From Sulfuriferula sp. AH1 (GTDB lineage Bacteria; Pseudomonadota; Gammaproteobacteria; Burkholderiales; Sulfuriferulaceae): 64,000 nucleotides of DNA. The stretch covers positions 1,426,001 through 1,490,000 of the forward strand of contig NZ_CP021138.1 of NCBI RefSeq assembly GCF_002162035.1, written 5' to 3'. Positions 46,791 through 55,614 of this stretch are shown in pieces. Both the position numbers and the translations under genes were made by a program. How positions within the stretch are numbered: position 1 is the first letter of the stretch; the number at the start of each line of letters is the position of its first letter. The notes below the pieces were generated by a model. It had not been told where the DNA came from. It ran no database searches and saw only the letters and a program-made list of their open reading frames with translations.

Positions 46791-47678
46791 ATGCGCGTCC
46801 TGGTTACCGGAAGCAGCAGCCATCTGGCACAGGCCTTGCTGCCGTTACTGAGCGGCATGCCGGAAATCTCCGGCATTACCGGCATAGACCGTCAGCCAGG
46901 ACTTGGCGCCCATCCGAAATTTCGCGCCATACAGGCAGATTTGACCCGAATCGAACTTGCTCCGCTGCTAAGCGGACATGATGCGTTGATCCATCTGGCA
47001 TTTGTAGTGCTGCGCGGCAAGACCCCGCTGCATGTCATGCGCGCGGTCAATCTGGATGCCTCGCAGCGGCTCTTTGATGCCGCAACGAACGCAGGCATGA
47101 CGCGCATCATCCATTTATCCAGTGCCTCGGTGTATGGCTCAGGCACGAATGTGGATGAGCGGGCCCTGCTACGCCCCATCCCAGGGTTCCTTTATGCTGA
47201 ACACAAAGCTGAACTGGAGCACTGGCTGGCAGAACACCATCCGCACATCACCCGGTTACGGCCTCATATCATCCTGGGGAAACACGCACAGCCGCTGCTC
47301 GTTAATTTATTACGCCAGCCGTTCTATGTAAAACTGCCCGATCCGCAACCTGTGCTGCAATGCGTACACGAAGACGATGTAGCGCGGGCAATCGTACAGG
47401 CATTAATGCATCCTGCCAGGGATGCCTACAATCTGGCTGCGTCAGAATCATTCAGCTTCCGCGATGCTATCATCCGCCGCCATCCTTTTGCCATGCCCAT
47501 TCCGGCCACCGCTGCCAGGTTCGCTTTGAAACTCTCTTGCAAGACAACAGGTATAGGTGGAGAAGCCGGCTGGATCGAGGGTGTGCCTAACAGCCTTACC
47601 CTGGACTGCAGCAAGGCCAGACGCGAGCTCGGCTGGCAAGCGCAAATCGGCCCCTGGGAAATGCTGACCGAAAATTAG
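46791..47678 (+). CDS. NAD-dependent epimerase/dehydratase (extended SDR)
   Basis: A 295-residue extended short-chain dehydrogenase. The start VLVTGSSSHLAQALLPLLSG is a Rossmann T-G-x-x-x-x-x-G variant, ALIHLAFVVLRG follows strand 4, and RIIHLSSASVYGSG with later FLYAEHKAELEHWL gives the S...Y-x-x-x-K-like catalytic set (here Y-A-E-H-K). It is probably coupled to the LLM oxidoreductase gene one base before it. The substrate could be a nucleotide sugar or a small carbonyl. Confidence 0.88.
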   Translation: MRVLVTGSSSHLAQALLPLLSGMPEISGITGIDRQPGLGAHPKFRAIQADLTRIELAPLLSGHDALIHLAFVVLRGKTPLHVMRAVNLDASQRLFDAATNAGMTRIIHLSSASVYGSGTNVDERALLRPIPGFLYAEHKAELEHWLAEHHPHITRLRPHIILGKHAQPLLVNLLRQPFYVKLPDPQPVLQCVHEDDVARAIVQALMHPARDAYNLAASESFSFRDAIIRRHPFAMPIPATAARFALKLSCKTTGIGGEAGWIEGVPNSLTLDCSKARRELGWQAQIGPWEMLTEN

Positions 47679-47679
47679 A

Positions 47680-48984
47680 TTACGCCAGCACAAACGCCAG
47701 TGCCAGCAGCACCGTCAGCAGCACCGGAATCGTCAACACGATACCAATGCGGAAATACTGTCCCCAGCCGATAGTCATGCCGCGCTGCATGAGGATATGC
47801 AGCCAAAGCAGCGTCGCCAGACTGCCTATCGGTGTGATCTTCGGCCCTAAATCACAACCGATAATGTTGGCATACACCATGGCCTCACGCATTGCCGGAG
47901 TTATTTCCGCCTGGGCAATGGCAAGACTGCCAGCCAGGACTGCGGGAAGGTTATTCATGATGGCTGACAATCCTGCCATGATAAATCCGGTTCCTATTGT
48001 TGCCACGGTCAGTCCTTGCCCGCTTAACCACTCGAGTATCGCCGCCAATTCTGCGGTCAGCCCCTGATTTCGCAAACCGTACACAACCAGATACATACCC
48101 AATGAGAAGATAACCACTTGCCAAGGCGCTTCGCGAAACAATGTCCACACGGGAATGACGGCCCTTTCCTGCTTTCCCGCAAAATGTTCGCGGCCTGCGA
48201 GCACCACCAGTATCAATGCCCCTGCACCCGTAATGAATGAGGTCGGTATCTGCAACCGCTGCGACAGGAGATACCCTGCCAACAAACCGGCCAGCACTGC
48301 CCAGCCGGCACGAAACACCAGGGGATCACGAATTGCACTGTCCGGCTGAGGCAATCCGCTGGCGTCATACTGGGCTGGAATATCCTTTTGAAAATACCAA
48401 AGCAGAATCAACAGCGAAGCGGCTACGGACACCAGATTTACCCAGCCCATGACTGCCGCATAATCATTGAAACCAATCTCTGCGTAGTTGGCGGCAATAA
48501 TGTTCACAAGATTGGAAATCTTGAATGGCAAACTGGCCGAGTCAGCAATAAATCCTGCAGCCATCACGAAAGCCAGCATGGCTGCAGGCGTAAAGCGCAA
48601 AATTCGCAGTATTTCGATCACCAGCGGCGTTAGAATCAGTACCGCACCATCATTGGCGAACAATGCCGCAATCACGGCGCCCAACAACACGATAAACACA
48701 AATAGCAGATTCCCGCGCCCCACTGCCCGTCTGGCGATATGCAGCGCGGTCCATTCAAAGAATCCGGCGGCATCCAGAATCAACGAGATTAAAATCAGCG
48801 CAATCAGGGTAAAAGTCGCATCCCAGACAATATGCCAGACAGTCGGTATATCGTGCCATGACACCACCCCAGCCAGCAAAGCCACTCCCGCGCCCAGCCA
48901 TGCCGATGTGCCTATGCCCAGACCTTTGGGTTGAGTGATAACCAGTGCGAGGGTTGCCAGAAAAATCAGGAATGCCAGCAACAT
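47680..48984 (-). CDS. arsB: arsenite/antimonite efflux permease ArsB
   Basis: A 434-residue ArsB/NhaD-superfamily transporter with about twelve membrane helices. Family segments are FANDGAVLILTPLVIEILR, ADSASLPFKISNLVNIIAAN, SAIMNNLPAVLAGSLAIAQA and ANIIGCDLGPKITPIGSLAT. It expels As(III) from the cytoplasm using the proton gradient. Its start touches the stop of arsC by 1 base. Confidence 0.95.
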   Translation of the reverse strand: MLLAFLIFLATLALVITQPKGLGIGTSAWLGAGVALLAGVVSWHDIPTVWHIVWDATFTLIALILISLILDAAGFFEWTALHIARRAVGRGNLLFVFIVLLGAVIAALFANDGAVLILTPLVIEILRILRFTPAAMLAFVMAAGFIADSASLPFKISNLVNIIAANYAEIGFNDYAAVMGWVNLVSVAASLLILLWYFQKDIPAQYDASGLPQPDSAIRDPLVFRAGWAVLAGLLAGYLLSQRLQIPTSFITGAGALILVVLAGREHFAGKQERAVIPVWTLFREAPWQVVIFSLGMYLVVYGLRNQGLTAELAAILEWLSGQGLTVATIGTGFIMAGLSAIMNNLPAVLAGSLAIAQAEITPAMREAMVYANIIGCDLGPKITPIGSLATLLWLHILMQRGMTIGWGQYFRIGIVLTIPVLLTVLLALAFVLA

Positions 48985-49391
48985 TACAGTAACCGATTCG
49001 CAACTTCTGCAACCAGACGTGTACGAATTTCATCACGCACGGCGATAAAGCTATCCAATGGCTCGCCGTACGGATCATGAAAAGGCATATGCAGGCTCGG
49101 TATAGCGCGCGGGAATACCGGGCATGCTTCTTTGGCGTTGTCACAAACCGTGACGACCAAATCGATGGGCTGGTCAATGATGGCATCGATATCCTTTGGA
49201 TACAGGCCATTTGTTGCAATTCCCAGATTCTGTAACGCGGCGATCGCGCCCTCAGCCACTTTTGACTGAGGTTTCGTACCCGCAGAAATCGCATGCACTT
49301 GCTCGCCCAAATCATAATTCACCAGTGCTTCCGCCATCTGGCTGCGACAGGAATTGCCGGTACATAAAATCAATACTGTTTTCTTGCTCAT
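48984..49391 (-). CDS. arsC: arsenate reductase ArsC, thioredoxin-coupled type
   Basis: A 135-residue low-molecular-weight phosphatase-fold reductase. CTGNSCR near the N-terminus is the C-x5-R catalytic loop, and VTVCDNAKEACPVFP holds the two further Cys (spacing C-x6-C) of the pI258-type mechanism. It reduces As(V) to As(III), which ArsB then exports. I start it at 49391 (MSKKTVLILC) because GGAG lies 8-11 bases before; the frame runs 5 codons further up. Confidence 0.95.
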   Translation of the reverse strand: MSKKTVLILCTGNSCRSQMAEALVNYDLGEQVHAISAGTKPQSKVAEGAIAALQNLGIATNGLYPKDIDAIIDQPIDLVVTVCDNAKEACPVFPRAIPSLHMPFHDPYGEPLDSFIAVRDEIRTRLVAEVANRLL

Positions 49392-49410
49392 TTTAATCCA
49401 CTCCAATCAA

Positions 49411-49438
49411 TAATATATCCGATTATACAGATATATTA
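49411..49438 (-). promoter_or_regulatory. ArsR operator overlapping the arsC promoter
   Basis: A perfect 9-base inverted repeat, TAATATATC (49411-49419) and GATATATTA (49430-49438), with a 10-base centre that holds TATAAT on the minus strand at 49422-49427. A TTGTTC 16 bases before it can serve as -35. The AT-rich ATAT palindrome is of the type bound by ArsR/SmtB repressors. A bound repressor would cover the -10 of arsC-arsB; As(III) would release it. Confidence 0.75.
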
Positions 49439-49466
49439 TGACGGAACAATGACCCTGGAACGAGGC

Positions 49467-49814
49467 TTACACGCAGCAGCGTGTGGGCCGATTAGGCATA
49501 GCATGCAATCGGAGATTATCTTGCTGCCGGACCGGGTCCGACTTCCAGATATCCTGCAATGCCGCGAAAACCGTTCTGCTCCATGCCGGTAATTGCGGAT
49601 TCAGGCGATAATATATCCATGTGCCGTCACGGCGCACGCTCAACACATCTGCATCCCTGAGTACGCTGAGATGACGCGAAACCTTCGGCTGCGGCATGGC
49701 CAAAGCGAAATGCAGCTCGCAAACACATAGTTCGCCTTCCAGCGCCAGTAAAGCCAGAATTCGTCTTCTGGTTTCATCCGAAAGCGCATCAAAAAACCCG
49801 GACTCGGTAATCAT
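49467..49814 (-). CDS. arsR: ArsR family arsenic-responsive repressor
   Basis: A 115-residue winged-helix repressor. Residues about 12-80 are the DNA-binding domain (LSDETRRRILALLALEGELC, MPQPKVSRHLSVLRDADVLS, VRRDGTWIYYRLNP). The metal-binding motif at the start of helix 3 is ELCVCEL, the As(III) site of classical ArsR. The C-terminus ends RPTRCCV, a vicinal Cys pair that could add a ligand. Start set at 49814 because the frame above it overlaps the upstream gene; its ATG follows that gene's stop by 1 base. Confidence 0.94.
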   Translation of the reverse strand: MITESGFFDALSDETRRRILALLALEGELCVCELHFALAMPQPKVSRHLSVLRDADVLSVRRDGTWIYYRLNPQLPAWSRTVFAALQDIWKSDPVRQQDNLRLHAMPNRPTRCCV

Positions 49815-49815
49815 C

Positions 49816-50172
49816 TCAACTCTGCCGGAATCTCGCGATATGCGCTTCATAATGACGCTTGAAGACGCATTCGAGCTCGTCGATTACTTCGACGGCGGGG
49901 ACACTGTGTATCATGTGGCGCGACATCTGGTCGGACGTATCATGCAGCAGTTTATTCGGCTCCAGCATCGGATAGGTAGCTCGCAAGCGCTTGATGGCCT
50001 TGACGACGCTTTCATGATCGGGACGCGGAATGGCAACAGGCTGCGGCAATTCTTCGGCCGGGACGTCTGACGGGCGAGATGACAGGAATGCCAAAAAATC
50101 CTGCGCAGTTTGCTGCTGAGCGGGATTCAATCGGCGGAAATTCTCAAGCAATTTTCGTTCTGCGGATGTCAT
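49816..50172 (-). CDS. hypothetical protein of the pseudo-amidotransferase operon
   Basis: A 118-residue helical protein I do not recognise. The front LLENFRRLNPAQQQTAQDFL AFL is a helix resembling the N-terminus of small DNA- or protein-binding helical proteins; the centre is Pro-rich (PAEELPQPVAIPRP); the back has AIKRLRATYPMLEPNKLLHD and HMIHSVPAVEVIDELECVFK. No membrane helix or signal peptide is seen. Its start overlaps the stop of the pseudo-amidotransferase gene by 4 bases and its stop is 1 base from arsR, so it is translated as part of the same unit. Confidence 0.75.
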   Translation of the reverse strand: MTSAERKLLENFRRLNPAQQQTAQDFLAFLSSRPSDVPAEELPQPVAIPRPDHESVVKAIKRLRATYPMLEPNKLLHDTSDQMSRHMIHSVPAVEVIDELECVFKRHYEAHIARFRQS

Positions 50173-50915
50173 TCGGTTTTCACAACGTTCAAATTAAACA
50201 CCGGCATTTTATGTCTTTCAGTCATTAAATCCAATGCCGTGACCAGAGCCAGGCAAATCTCAGCGGCAATTTTCTGCCCTTCTGCCCAGTTTGCGCGCGC
50301 CTGTTCCAATATTTCGCCGATATTATCCGGTAATGGACGGTTATCCTCCATCATCATGTCTTCGATCATGCCCGGTTTGATTTCCGGCCTGAACAGCATG
50401 GCGTAGCTTAAATCGTCGGGGCGTACCGCCAGCCAGCGCCCTTCATCATCCACCACAATCGGCTCCATGCCTTCAGGCAAGGTTGCACTTCCGTTGTACA
50501 TAACCAGCAGTTTTTTGCCATCCACCGCATTGGCCAATGGGTCGTCCCGCCCGGCTTCGGTTTTGTGGCAAGTCGTCCAGTAGGTATTAAAATAAGGCTC
50601 GTCGCTGACTTCGCCGCCTTCATGCAATACCATGACCAGTGCACCAAAGCCGATGCCGACAATGGGGCGGCGCATCTTCTTGAAATTGGTGATCAGGCGC
50701 AATTCCTGCGCCAGCCAGGGGTTCGCCTCTTCATCGGTAACCGGGTATGCGCCGCCCAACAGCCATAAGGCATCGTGCTGCGTCGCAGTCGTAGGCAGAT
50801 CCACGCCTAAAAAGGGGCGTTGATATTGAAAACCGATATTACGTGATTCCAATTGTTTCTCTACCATTCCCAAAAACTCGGAATAGGAATGCTGCACTAG
50901 CATGAATCGTTTCAT
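50169..50915 (-). CDS. class I glutamine amidotransferase-like protein lacking catalytic residues
   Basis: A 248-residue protein with the class I GATase fold plan: FMLVQHSYSEFLG, HDALWLLGGAYPVTDEEANP (oxyanion strand region), RPIVGIGFGALVM at the nucleophile elbow, and LSYAMLFRPEIKPGMIEDM where active enzymes have F-H-P-E. At the elbow the usual G-x-C-x-G-H-Q reads G-I-G-F-G-A-L, so the Cys is Gly; the catalytic His is Arg. It should not hydrolyse glutamine and may act as a sensor or scaffold. It overlaps the next gene by 4 bases and lies 15 bases after the LysR gene. Confidence 0.8.
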   Translation of the reverse strand: MKRFMLVQHSYSEFLGMVEKQLESRNIGFQYQRPFLGVDLPTTATQHDALWLLGGAYPVTDEEANPWLAQELRLITNFKKMRRPIVGIGFGALVMVLHEGGEVSDEPYFNTYWTTCHKTEAGRDDPLANAVDGKKLLVMYNGSATLPEGMEPIVVDDEGRWLAVRPDDLSYAMLFRPEIKPGMIEDMMMEDNRPLPDNIGEILEQARANWAEGQKIAAEICLALVTALDLMTERHKMPVFNLNVVKTE

Positions 50916-50930
50916 AATATAACCTGTTAA

Positions 50931-51824
50931 TTACGGTTGAGGAGTGTCTGCGATTAAATCGATAAACGATTGCAATAATCTGGAGCGGAATTTTTCTTGC
51001 GTGTAAACCAAGGTTAAATCTCGGCGTAAAGGGGGGTTCAAGGGAATTGCCATTAGTTTACCTAATTCACGTTCTTTTATCACTGTTGCTTTTGAGACTA
51101 CGGATATGCCCAAACCGGCCTCGACCGCACCCTTGATCGCTTCAGGGCTACCCAGCTCCATCACCACGTCCAGCAATTCCGGTTGCGCACCATGCTCACG
51201 CAGATATTGATCCACCACTTCACGCGTACCTGAACCGGGCTCACGCCCGATAAAAGGCTCGTTGATCAATTGTTCGGGATGGATATTCCCGTACGCCGCC
51301 CAGACATGATTGGCGGCACAAATCACCACCAGCTCATCCTGATAGAATACCTGCGATACCAGACTGGGATGATGCGAGGGTGATTCCACCAGACCTACAT
51401 CCAGGCTATGATCGATAATGCGGTTTTCGATAGTTTGCGAATTGGCTACAGACAGCCGAACTTGCACTTGGGGAAAACGAGACTTAAATACCCCCAGCAT
51501 TTGCGGTAACATGTAATCGGCTATCGTGGTCGAAGCGCCTATCATCAATGTGCCATTTGCATGGTCGCTCATTTCCACAAGGCGCGTTTCCATCTCGGTG
51601 GTCAGATTCAATATTCTTTCTGCATATTGCATCGCCAACTCACCGGCGGGCGTCAGTATGATCTTGCTGGGTGTGCGTTCGAACAGGCTGATATTGAGCT
51701 GCGCTTCCAATTGCTTGACCTGAAAAGTGACCGCAGGTTGCGTCATGCACAAACATTCTGCTGCTTTAGTAAAGCTCAATTGCTTGGCGACAGTGTAGAA
51801 TACTTGAAGGCGGCGATCGGCCAT
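50931..51824 (-). CDS. LysR family transcriptional regulator
   Basis: A 297-residue LysR protein. The winged helix is at 1-60 (RRLQVFYTVAKQLSFTKAAE, LCMTQPAVTFQVKQLEAQLN), and the two-lobed effector domain starts NGTLMIGASTTIADYMLPQM and includes FIGREPGSGTREVVDQYLRE, similar to CysB/CbbR-related regulators. I start it at 51824 (MADRRLQVFY). Unusually for LysR it points the same way as the genes after it, so it may regulate its own operon. The ligand is unknown. Confidence 0.92.
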   Translation of the reverse strand: MADRRLQVFYTVAKQLSFTKAAECLCMTQPAVTFQVKQLEAQLNISLFERTPSKIILTPAGELAMQYAERILNLTTEMETRLVEMSDHANGTLMIGASTTIADYMLPQMLGVFKSRFPQVQVRLSVANSQTIENRIIDHSLDVGLVESPSHHPSLVSQVFYQDELVVICAANHVWAAYGNIHPEQLINEPFIGREPGSGTREVVDQYLREHGAQPELLDVVMELGSPEAIKGAVEAGLGISVVSKATVIKERELGKLMAIPLNPPLRRDLTLVYTQEKFRSRLLQSFIDLIADTPQP

Positions 51825-51894
51825 ATGCGGTTCGCAGTAAAAAGTTAATGTCACATTCAAACATATTTAATGCGATGAAGATAGGTAGTTGTTT

Positions 51895-52446
51895 ATGAGT
51901 GATGCTTGGAAAAACCTGAATCTCGAAGGCGATGGTTTGCAGGCTGCCAATTTGAAATTAGTGCAACAAATGAAAAAACGCCGGCAGGCCTATATTTTAT
52001 TGGCATTTTTCCCTTTAGGTCTGCATCGCGACTACCTGGAAGATGTACGCGGCGCCTGGCTGTACCGGATCGCAAGCATTATTGCCGTGGCTGGGTTCTG
52101 GCTGGGTTATCTTTGGCCTGCGCTCACTTTGGTCGCACTGATAACAGGCTTCGCCTTATACGACATTCGCTGGATTGAAGACAAAGTGACCGCCATCAAC
52201 AAGGCGTTGCGCATCCAGGCTTATAAAGCCAAGCCGAGCGTACCGATGCCGAAGGATTTCCGCGGCCGTTACACCGATGAAGGATTGGACGACTATCTGA
52301 AACTCAAGGAACAGGAACGCGGTGGACACGTTGCTCCCGGCAAAGACCCCGCCCTCAACAGCCGTAGCCGCGCACCCTCTTTTGCTGAACAGGAAGCCAT
52401 GCTCAAAGCATTGTCCAAATCAAAATCCGACTCGTCTTCTGACTAA
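51895..52446 (+). CDS. TM2-like small membrane protein
   Basis: A 183-residue protein with two hydrophobic helices (QAYILLAFFPLGLHRDYLED and IASIIAVAGFWLGYLWPAL, continuing into LTLVALITGFALYD). The first helix with F-P-L-G-L-H-R-D-Y resembles the TM2 domain, where G-x-x-G-x-H-R-F-Y is typical. The C-terminal 90 residues are soluble, charged and likely disordered. Function unknown. Start set at 51895, two codons into the frame. lplT follows after 8 bases. Confidence 0.72.
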   Translation: MSDAWKNLNLEGDGLQAANLKLVQQMKKRRQAYILLAFFPLGLHRDYLEDVRGAWLYRIASIIAVAGFWLGYLWPALTLVALITGFALYDIRWIEDKVTAINKALRIQAYKAKPSVPMPKDFRGRYTDEGLDDYLKLKEQERGGHVAPGKDPALNSRSRAPSFAEQEAMLKALSKSKSDSSSD

Positions 52447-52454
52447 AACGCTGC

Positions 52455-53681
52455 ATGAATCTTGGTTTCTATATTATTTTAACTGCGCAGTTTTTGTCTG
52501 CACTGGCAGACAATGCTTTGCTGTTTGCTGCCATCGCCTTATTGAAAGACCTCAATGCACCGAGCTGGCACACGCCAGTCTTGCAAGAATTCTTTGTCGT
52601 ATCCTATATCGCGCTTGCGCCTTTTGTAGGTGCATTTGCTGATGCCATACCCAAGGGACGGGTGATGTTCATCAGCAACAATATAAAACTTGTCGGATGC
52701 TTTGCCATGCTGGGAGGGTTAAATCCACTGTTTGCCTATGGCATCGTCGGTCTGGGAGCGGCAGCGTATTCGCCGGCAAAATACGGCATCCTCACTGAAT
52801 ATTTACCTGCAGAGAAACTGGTAGCTGCCAATGCATGGATGGAAGGCGCTACCGTGTTTGCCATCATTCTGGGTGCCATTATTGGCGGCCTGATGCTCAA
52901 TCCACATATCAGCGCCACGATGTCGGGTTATCTGCCATGGCTCGACCAGATCGATGTGGCAAAATTCGCCATCATTCTTATTACGCTGCTCTACATCGCC
53001 GCCGCTGTCGCAAACTTATTTATCCCGGTTACGGCACCCGACCATCGCCCTCCGCGGCGTGATCCGATTTTCCTGCTGCGAGATTTCGGGCACAGCTTCA
53101 AGCAATTATGGAAAGATCCATTGGGACAGGTCTCTCTGGCGGTTACCACCTTGTTCTGGGGTGCAGGTGCCACCTTGCGCCTGGTCATCCTGAGCTGGGC
53201 GTTGCTGGTGCTCAAATTCGACATCCAGCAAGCCACACAGCTCACTGCGATTGTCGCAGTCGGCATTGCCATAGGCTCCGTGGCAGCAGGACGCTATGTC
53301 AAGCTGAACGACTCGGTCAAGGTGATTCCGACCGGCATAATCATGGGCGTCGTCGTCATGAGCATGGTATTCGTCACCAACGCGATATTAGCTGCCGCAC
53401 TGCTGATGGTGATAGGCATCCTGGGCGGCTTCTTCGTCGTGCCGATGAATGCCTTGCTGCAGCATCGTGGGCATTTGCTCATGGGCGCAGGACACTCGAT
53501 TGCCGTACAGAATTTTAACGAAAACCTGTCGATTCTTATCATGCTGGGCCTGTATGCGCTGCTCGATAGTGCAGGCTGGTCAATCAATGCCATCACCATC
53601 GTATTCGGTGCATTCATCAGCCTGTCCATGCTGATTATCCAGGTACATTATCGTCACATCAATCCGGCCCATCATGGCTGA
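52455..53681 (+). CDS. lplT: lysophospholipid transporter LplT (MFS)
   Basis: A 408-residue major facilitator protein close to LplT: LTAQFLSALADNALLFAAIA in helix 1, GRVMFISNNIKLVGCFAMLG, GAAAYSPAKYGILTEYLPAE between helices 3-4 and FFVVPMNALLQHRGHLLMGA in the second half. LplT flips lyso-phospholipids across the inner membrane for reacylation by Aas; no aas gene is nearby. It overlaps the helicase gene by 8 bases. Confidence 0.92.
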   Translation: MNLGFYIILTAQFLSALADNALLFAAIALLKDLNAPSWHTPVLQEFFVVSYIALAPFVGAFADAIPKGRVMFISNNIKLVGCFAMLGGLNPLFAYGIVGLGAAAYSPAKYGILTEYLPAEKLVAANAWMEGATVFAIILGAIIGGLMLNPHISATMSGYLPWLDQIDVAKFAIILITLLYIAAAVANLFIPVTAPDHRPPRRDPIFLLRDFGHSFKQLWKDPLGQVSLAVTTLFWGAGATLRLVILSWALLVLKFDIQQATQLTAIVAVGIAIGSVAAGRYVKLNDSVKVIPTGIIMGVVVMSMVFVTNAILAAALLMVIGILGGFFVVPMNALLQHRGHLLMGAGHSIAVQNFNENLSILIMLGLYALLDSAGWSINAITIVFGAFISLSMLIIQVHYRHINPAHHG

Positions 53682-55614
53682 AATTGAGCAAGCATTCGCC
53701 GCTGATGGGCCGCTCGCTGCCGTTATTCCCGGTTTCCGCGCACGCGATCAGCAAATCGAAATGGCGCTCGCAGTGCAACAGGCGATCACCTCGCAAAGCA
53801 CCCTGATTGCGGAAGCCGGCACAGGAACCGGAAAAACCCTGGCTTATCTCACCCCCGCCTTGCTCAATGGCGGCAAAGTCATTATTTCCACCGGCACGAA
53901 AAATCTGCAGGATCAGCTGTTTCACCGGGATTTACCCGCCGTGCGTGGTGCCCTCGGCGTTCCTGCCACCATCGCACTACTCAAAGGCCGGGCGAATTAC
54001 GTTTGTCACTATCATCTTGAACGCGCAAGGGAAGACGGACGATTCATGTCGCGTGAAGATGTTGTCCATTTGCAGCAAGTGACCCAATTCGCCGAGCATA
54101 GCCGTACAGGCGACAAAGCCGAACTGGCCGGTGTGCCGGAAGACGCCAGCATCTGGCGCCATGTCACATCCAGTCGCGACAATTGCCTGGGGGGCGACTG
54201 CCCGCAACACAAACAATGTTTCGTCCTGGAGGCGCGCAAAAAAGCGATGGAAGCCGACATCATAGTCGTCAACCACCATCTGTTTTTTGCCGACGTCTGG
54301 TTACGCGATGAAGGCGTTGCCGAATTGCTTCCCGCCTGCAATACCGTGATATTCGATGAAGCGCATCAACTACCCGAAACTGCCGGCCTGTTTTTTGGTG
54401 AGACCGTATCGACCGGACAGCTCATCGAACTTGCACGGGATGCGCGTATTGAAGGCGTCGCGTCGTGCAAGGATTACGCCGCCCTTCCCCTTGCCGCACT
54501 GGAGCTGGACAAGGCCGCACGCGATTTGCGTCTGGTCTTCACTGAGGACAGCGGGCGCTGGCCATTGGACAAGATCATGCATCGTGACGGTTATGCGGAT
54601 GCGCTCAAACAATGCGACACCGCATTAACCGCCTTGAATACGCATCTGGAGAGCCAGGCACAACGAGCTCCCGGTATCGAAAATGTATGGCAACGCGGCA
54701 TGGCTCTGGCAGCCCAGCTCAGCAAATGGCAGCAACCTGCTCCGAATGACGTAGTGCGCTGGGTAGAAGCCTTCAGCCATGCGCTTACCCTTAACACCAC
54801 GCCGCTCTCGGTTGCCGAAGTCTTCACCAAGCAAATCGAAGATAATGCGCGCGCCTGGATTTTCACCTCGGCGACCTTGTCGGTCAAAGGTGATTTCAGC
54901 CACTATCGCACTCAACTCGGATTAACCGATTGCGCCAGCGCAAGCTGGGATAGCCCATTTGATTACGGCAATCAGGCCGTCTTCTATTTGCCGGCAGGCA
55001 TGCCGGAACCCAACACATTCGGCTACACCAAGGCTGTTGTCGACATTGCGCTGCCATTGCTGGCAGCCAGTAACGGACGGGCATTCCTGTTATTTACCTC
55101 ATTACGGGCGATGAAAGAAGCGCATGCCCTGCTTCAAGCCGGATTTGAACAGAATCAGCTGGAATATCCGATACTCATGCAAGGCGAACGTTCGCGTACC
55201 GAATTGCTTGAACAATTCCGCTCGCTAGGCAATGCGGTATTACTGGGCAGTCAAAGTTTTTGGGAGGGGGTCGATGTCAAGGGCGATGCGTTATCATTGG
55301 TCATCATCGACAAACTGCCCTTCGCCCCGCCGGATGATCCGGTATTGTCCGCACGCATTCAGCAAATCAATCAATCCGGCGGCAATGCATTCATGGAATA
55401 CCAGCTCCCGCATGCGGTGATTACCCTGAAACAGGGGGCAGGCCGCTTAATTCGAGACGAAACGGATCAAGGCGTATTGGTGATCTGCGACCCGCGTCTG
55501 GTGTCCAAACCTTACGGACGCCGTATCTGGCAAAGCCTGCCGCCGATGAAACGCAGTCGCGATGCGGATGAAGTGATTGCATTCCTCCGGCAGATGCGAC
55601 AAACACCACCTTAA
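53674..55614 (+). CDS. ATP-dependent DNA helicase, DinG/YoaA family
   Basis: A 646-residue XPD-like superfamily 2 helicase. Walker A is AEAGTGTGKTLAYL (about residue 48), Walker B is VIFDEAHQL, and four Cys lie in ANYVCHYHLE and DNCLGGDCPQHKQCF, the [4Fe-4S] cluster of the family. Helicase domain 2 has FTSLRAMKEAHALL, LGSQSFWEGVDVKGDALSL and QGAGRLIRDETDQGV. At 646 residues and without a DEDD nuclease domain it is nearer YoaA than the longer DinG of Gram-positives. It unwinds 5'-3', with roles in R-loop or stalled-fork repair. Confidence 0.93.
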   Translation: MAEIEQAFAADGPLAAVIPGFRARDQQIEMALAVQQAITSQSTLIAEAGTGTGKTLAYLTPALLNGGKVIISTGTKNLQDQLFHRDLPAVRGALGVPATIALLKGRANYVCHYHLERAREDGRFMSREDVVHLQQVTQFAEHSRTGDKAELAGVPEDASIWRHVTSSRDNCLGGDCPQHKQCFVLEARKKAMEADIIVVNHHLFFADVWLRDEGVAELLPACNTVIFDEAHQLPETAGLFFGETVSTGQLIELARDARIEGVASCKDYAALPLAALELDKAARDLRLVFTEDSGRWPLDKIMHRDGYADALKQCDTALTALNTHLESQAQRAPGIENVWQRGMALAAQLSKWQQPAPNDVVRWVEAFSHALTLNTTPLSVAEVFTKQIEDNARAWIFTSATLSVKGDFSHYRTQLGLTDCASASWDSPFDYGNQAVFYLPAGMPEPNTFGYTKAVVDIALPLLAASNGRAFLLFTSLRAMKEAHALLQAGFEQNQLEYPILMQGERSRTELLEQFRSLGNAVLLGSQSFWEGVDVKGDALSLVIIDKLPFAPPDDPVLSARIQQINQSGGNAFMEYQLPHAVITLKQGAGRLIRDETDQGVLVICDPRLVSKPYGRRIWQSLPPMKRSRDADEVIAFLRQMRQTPP

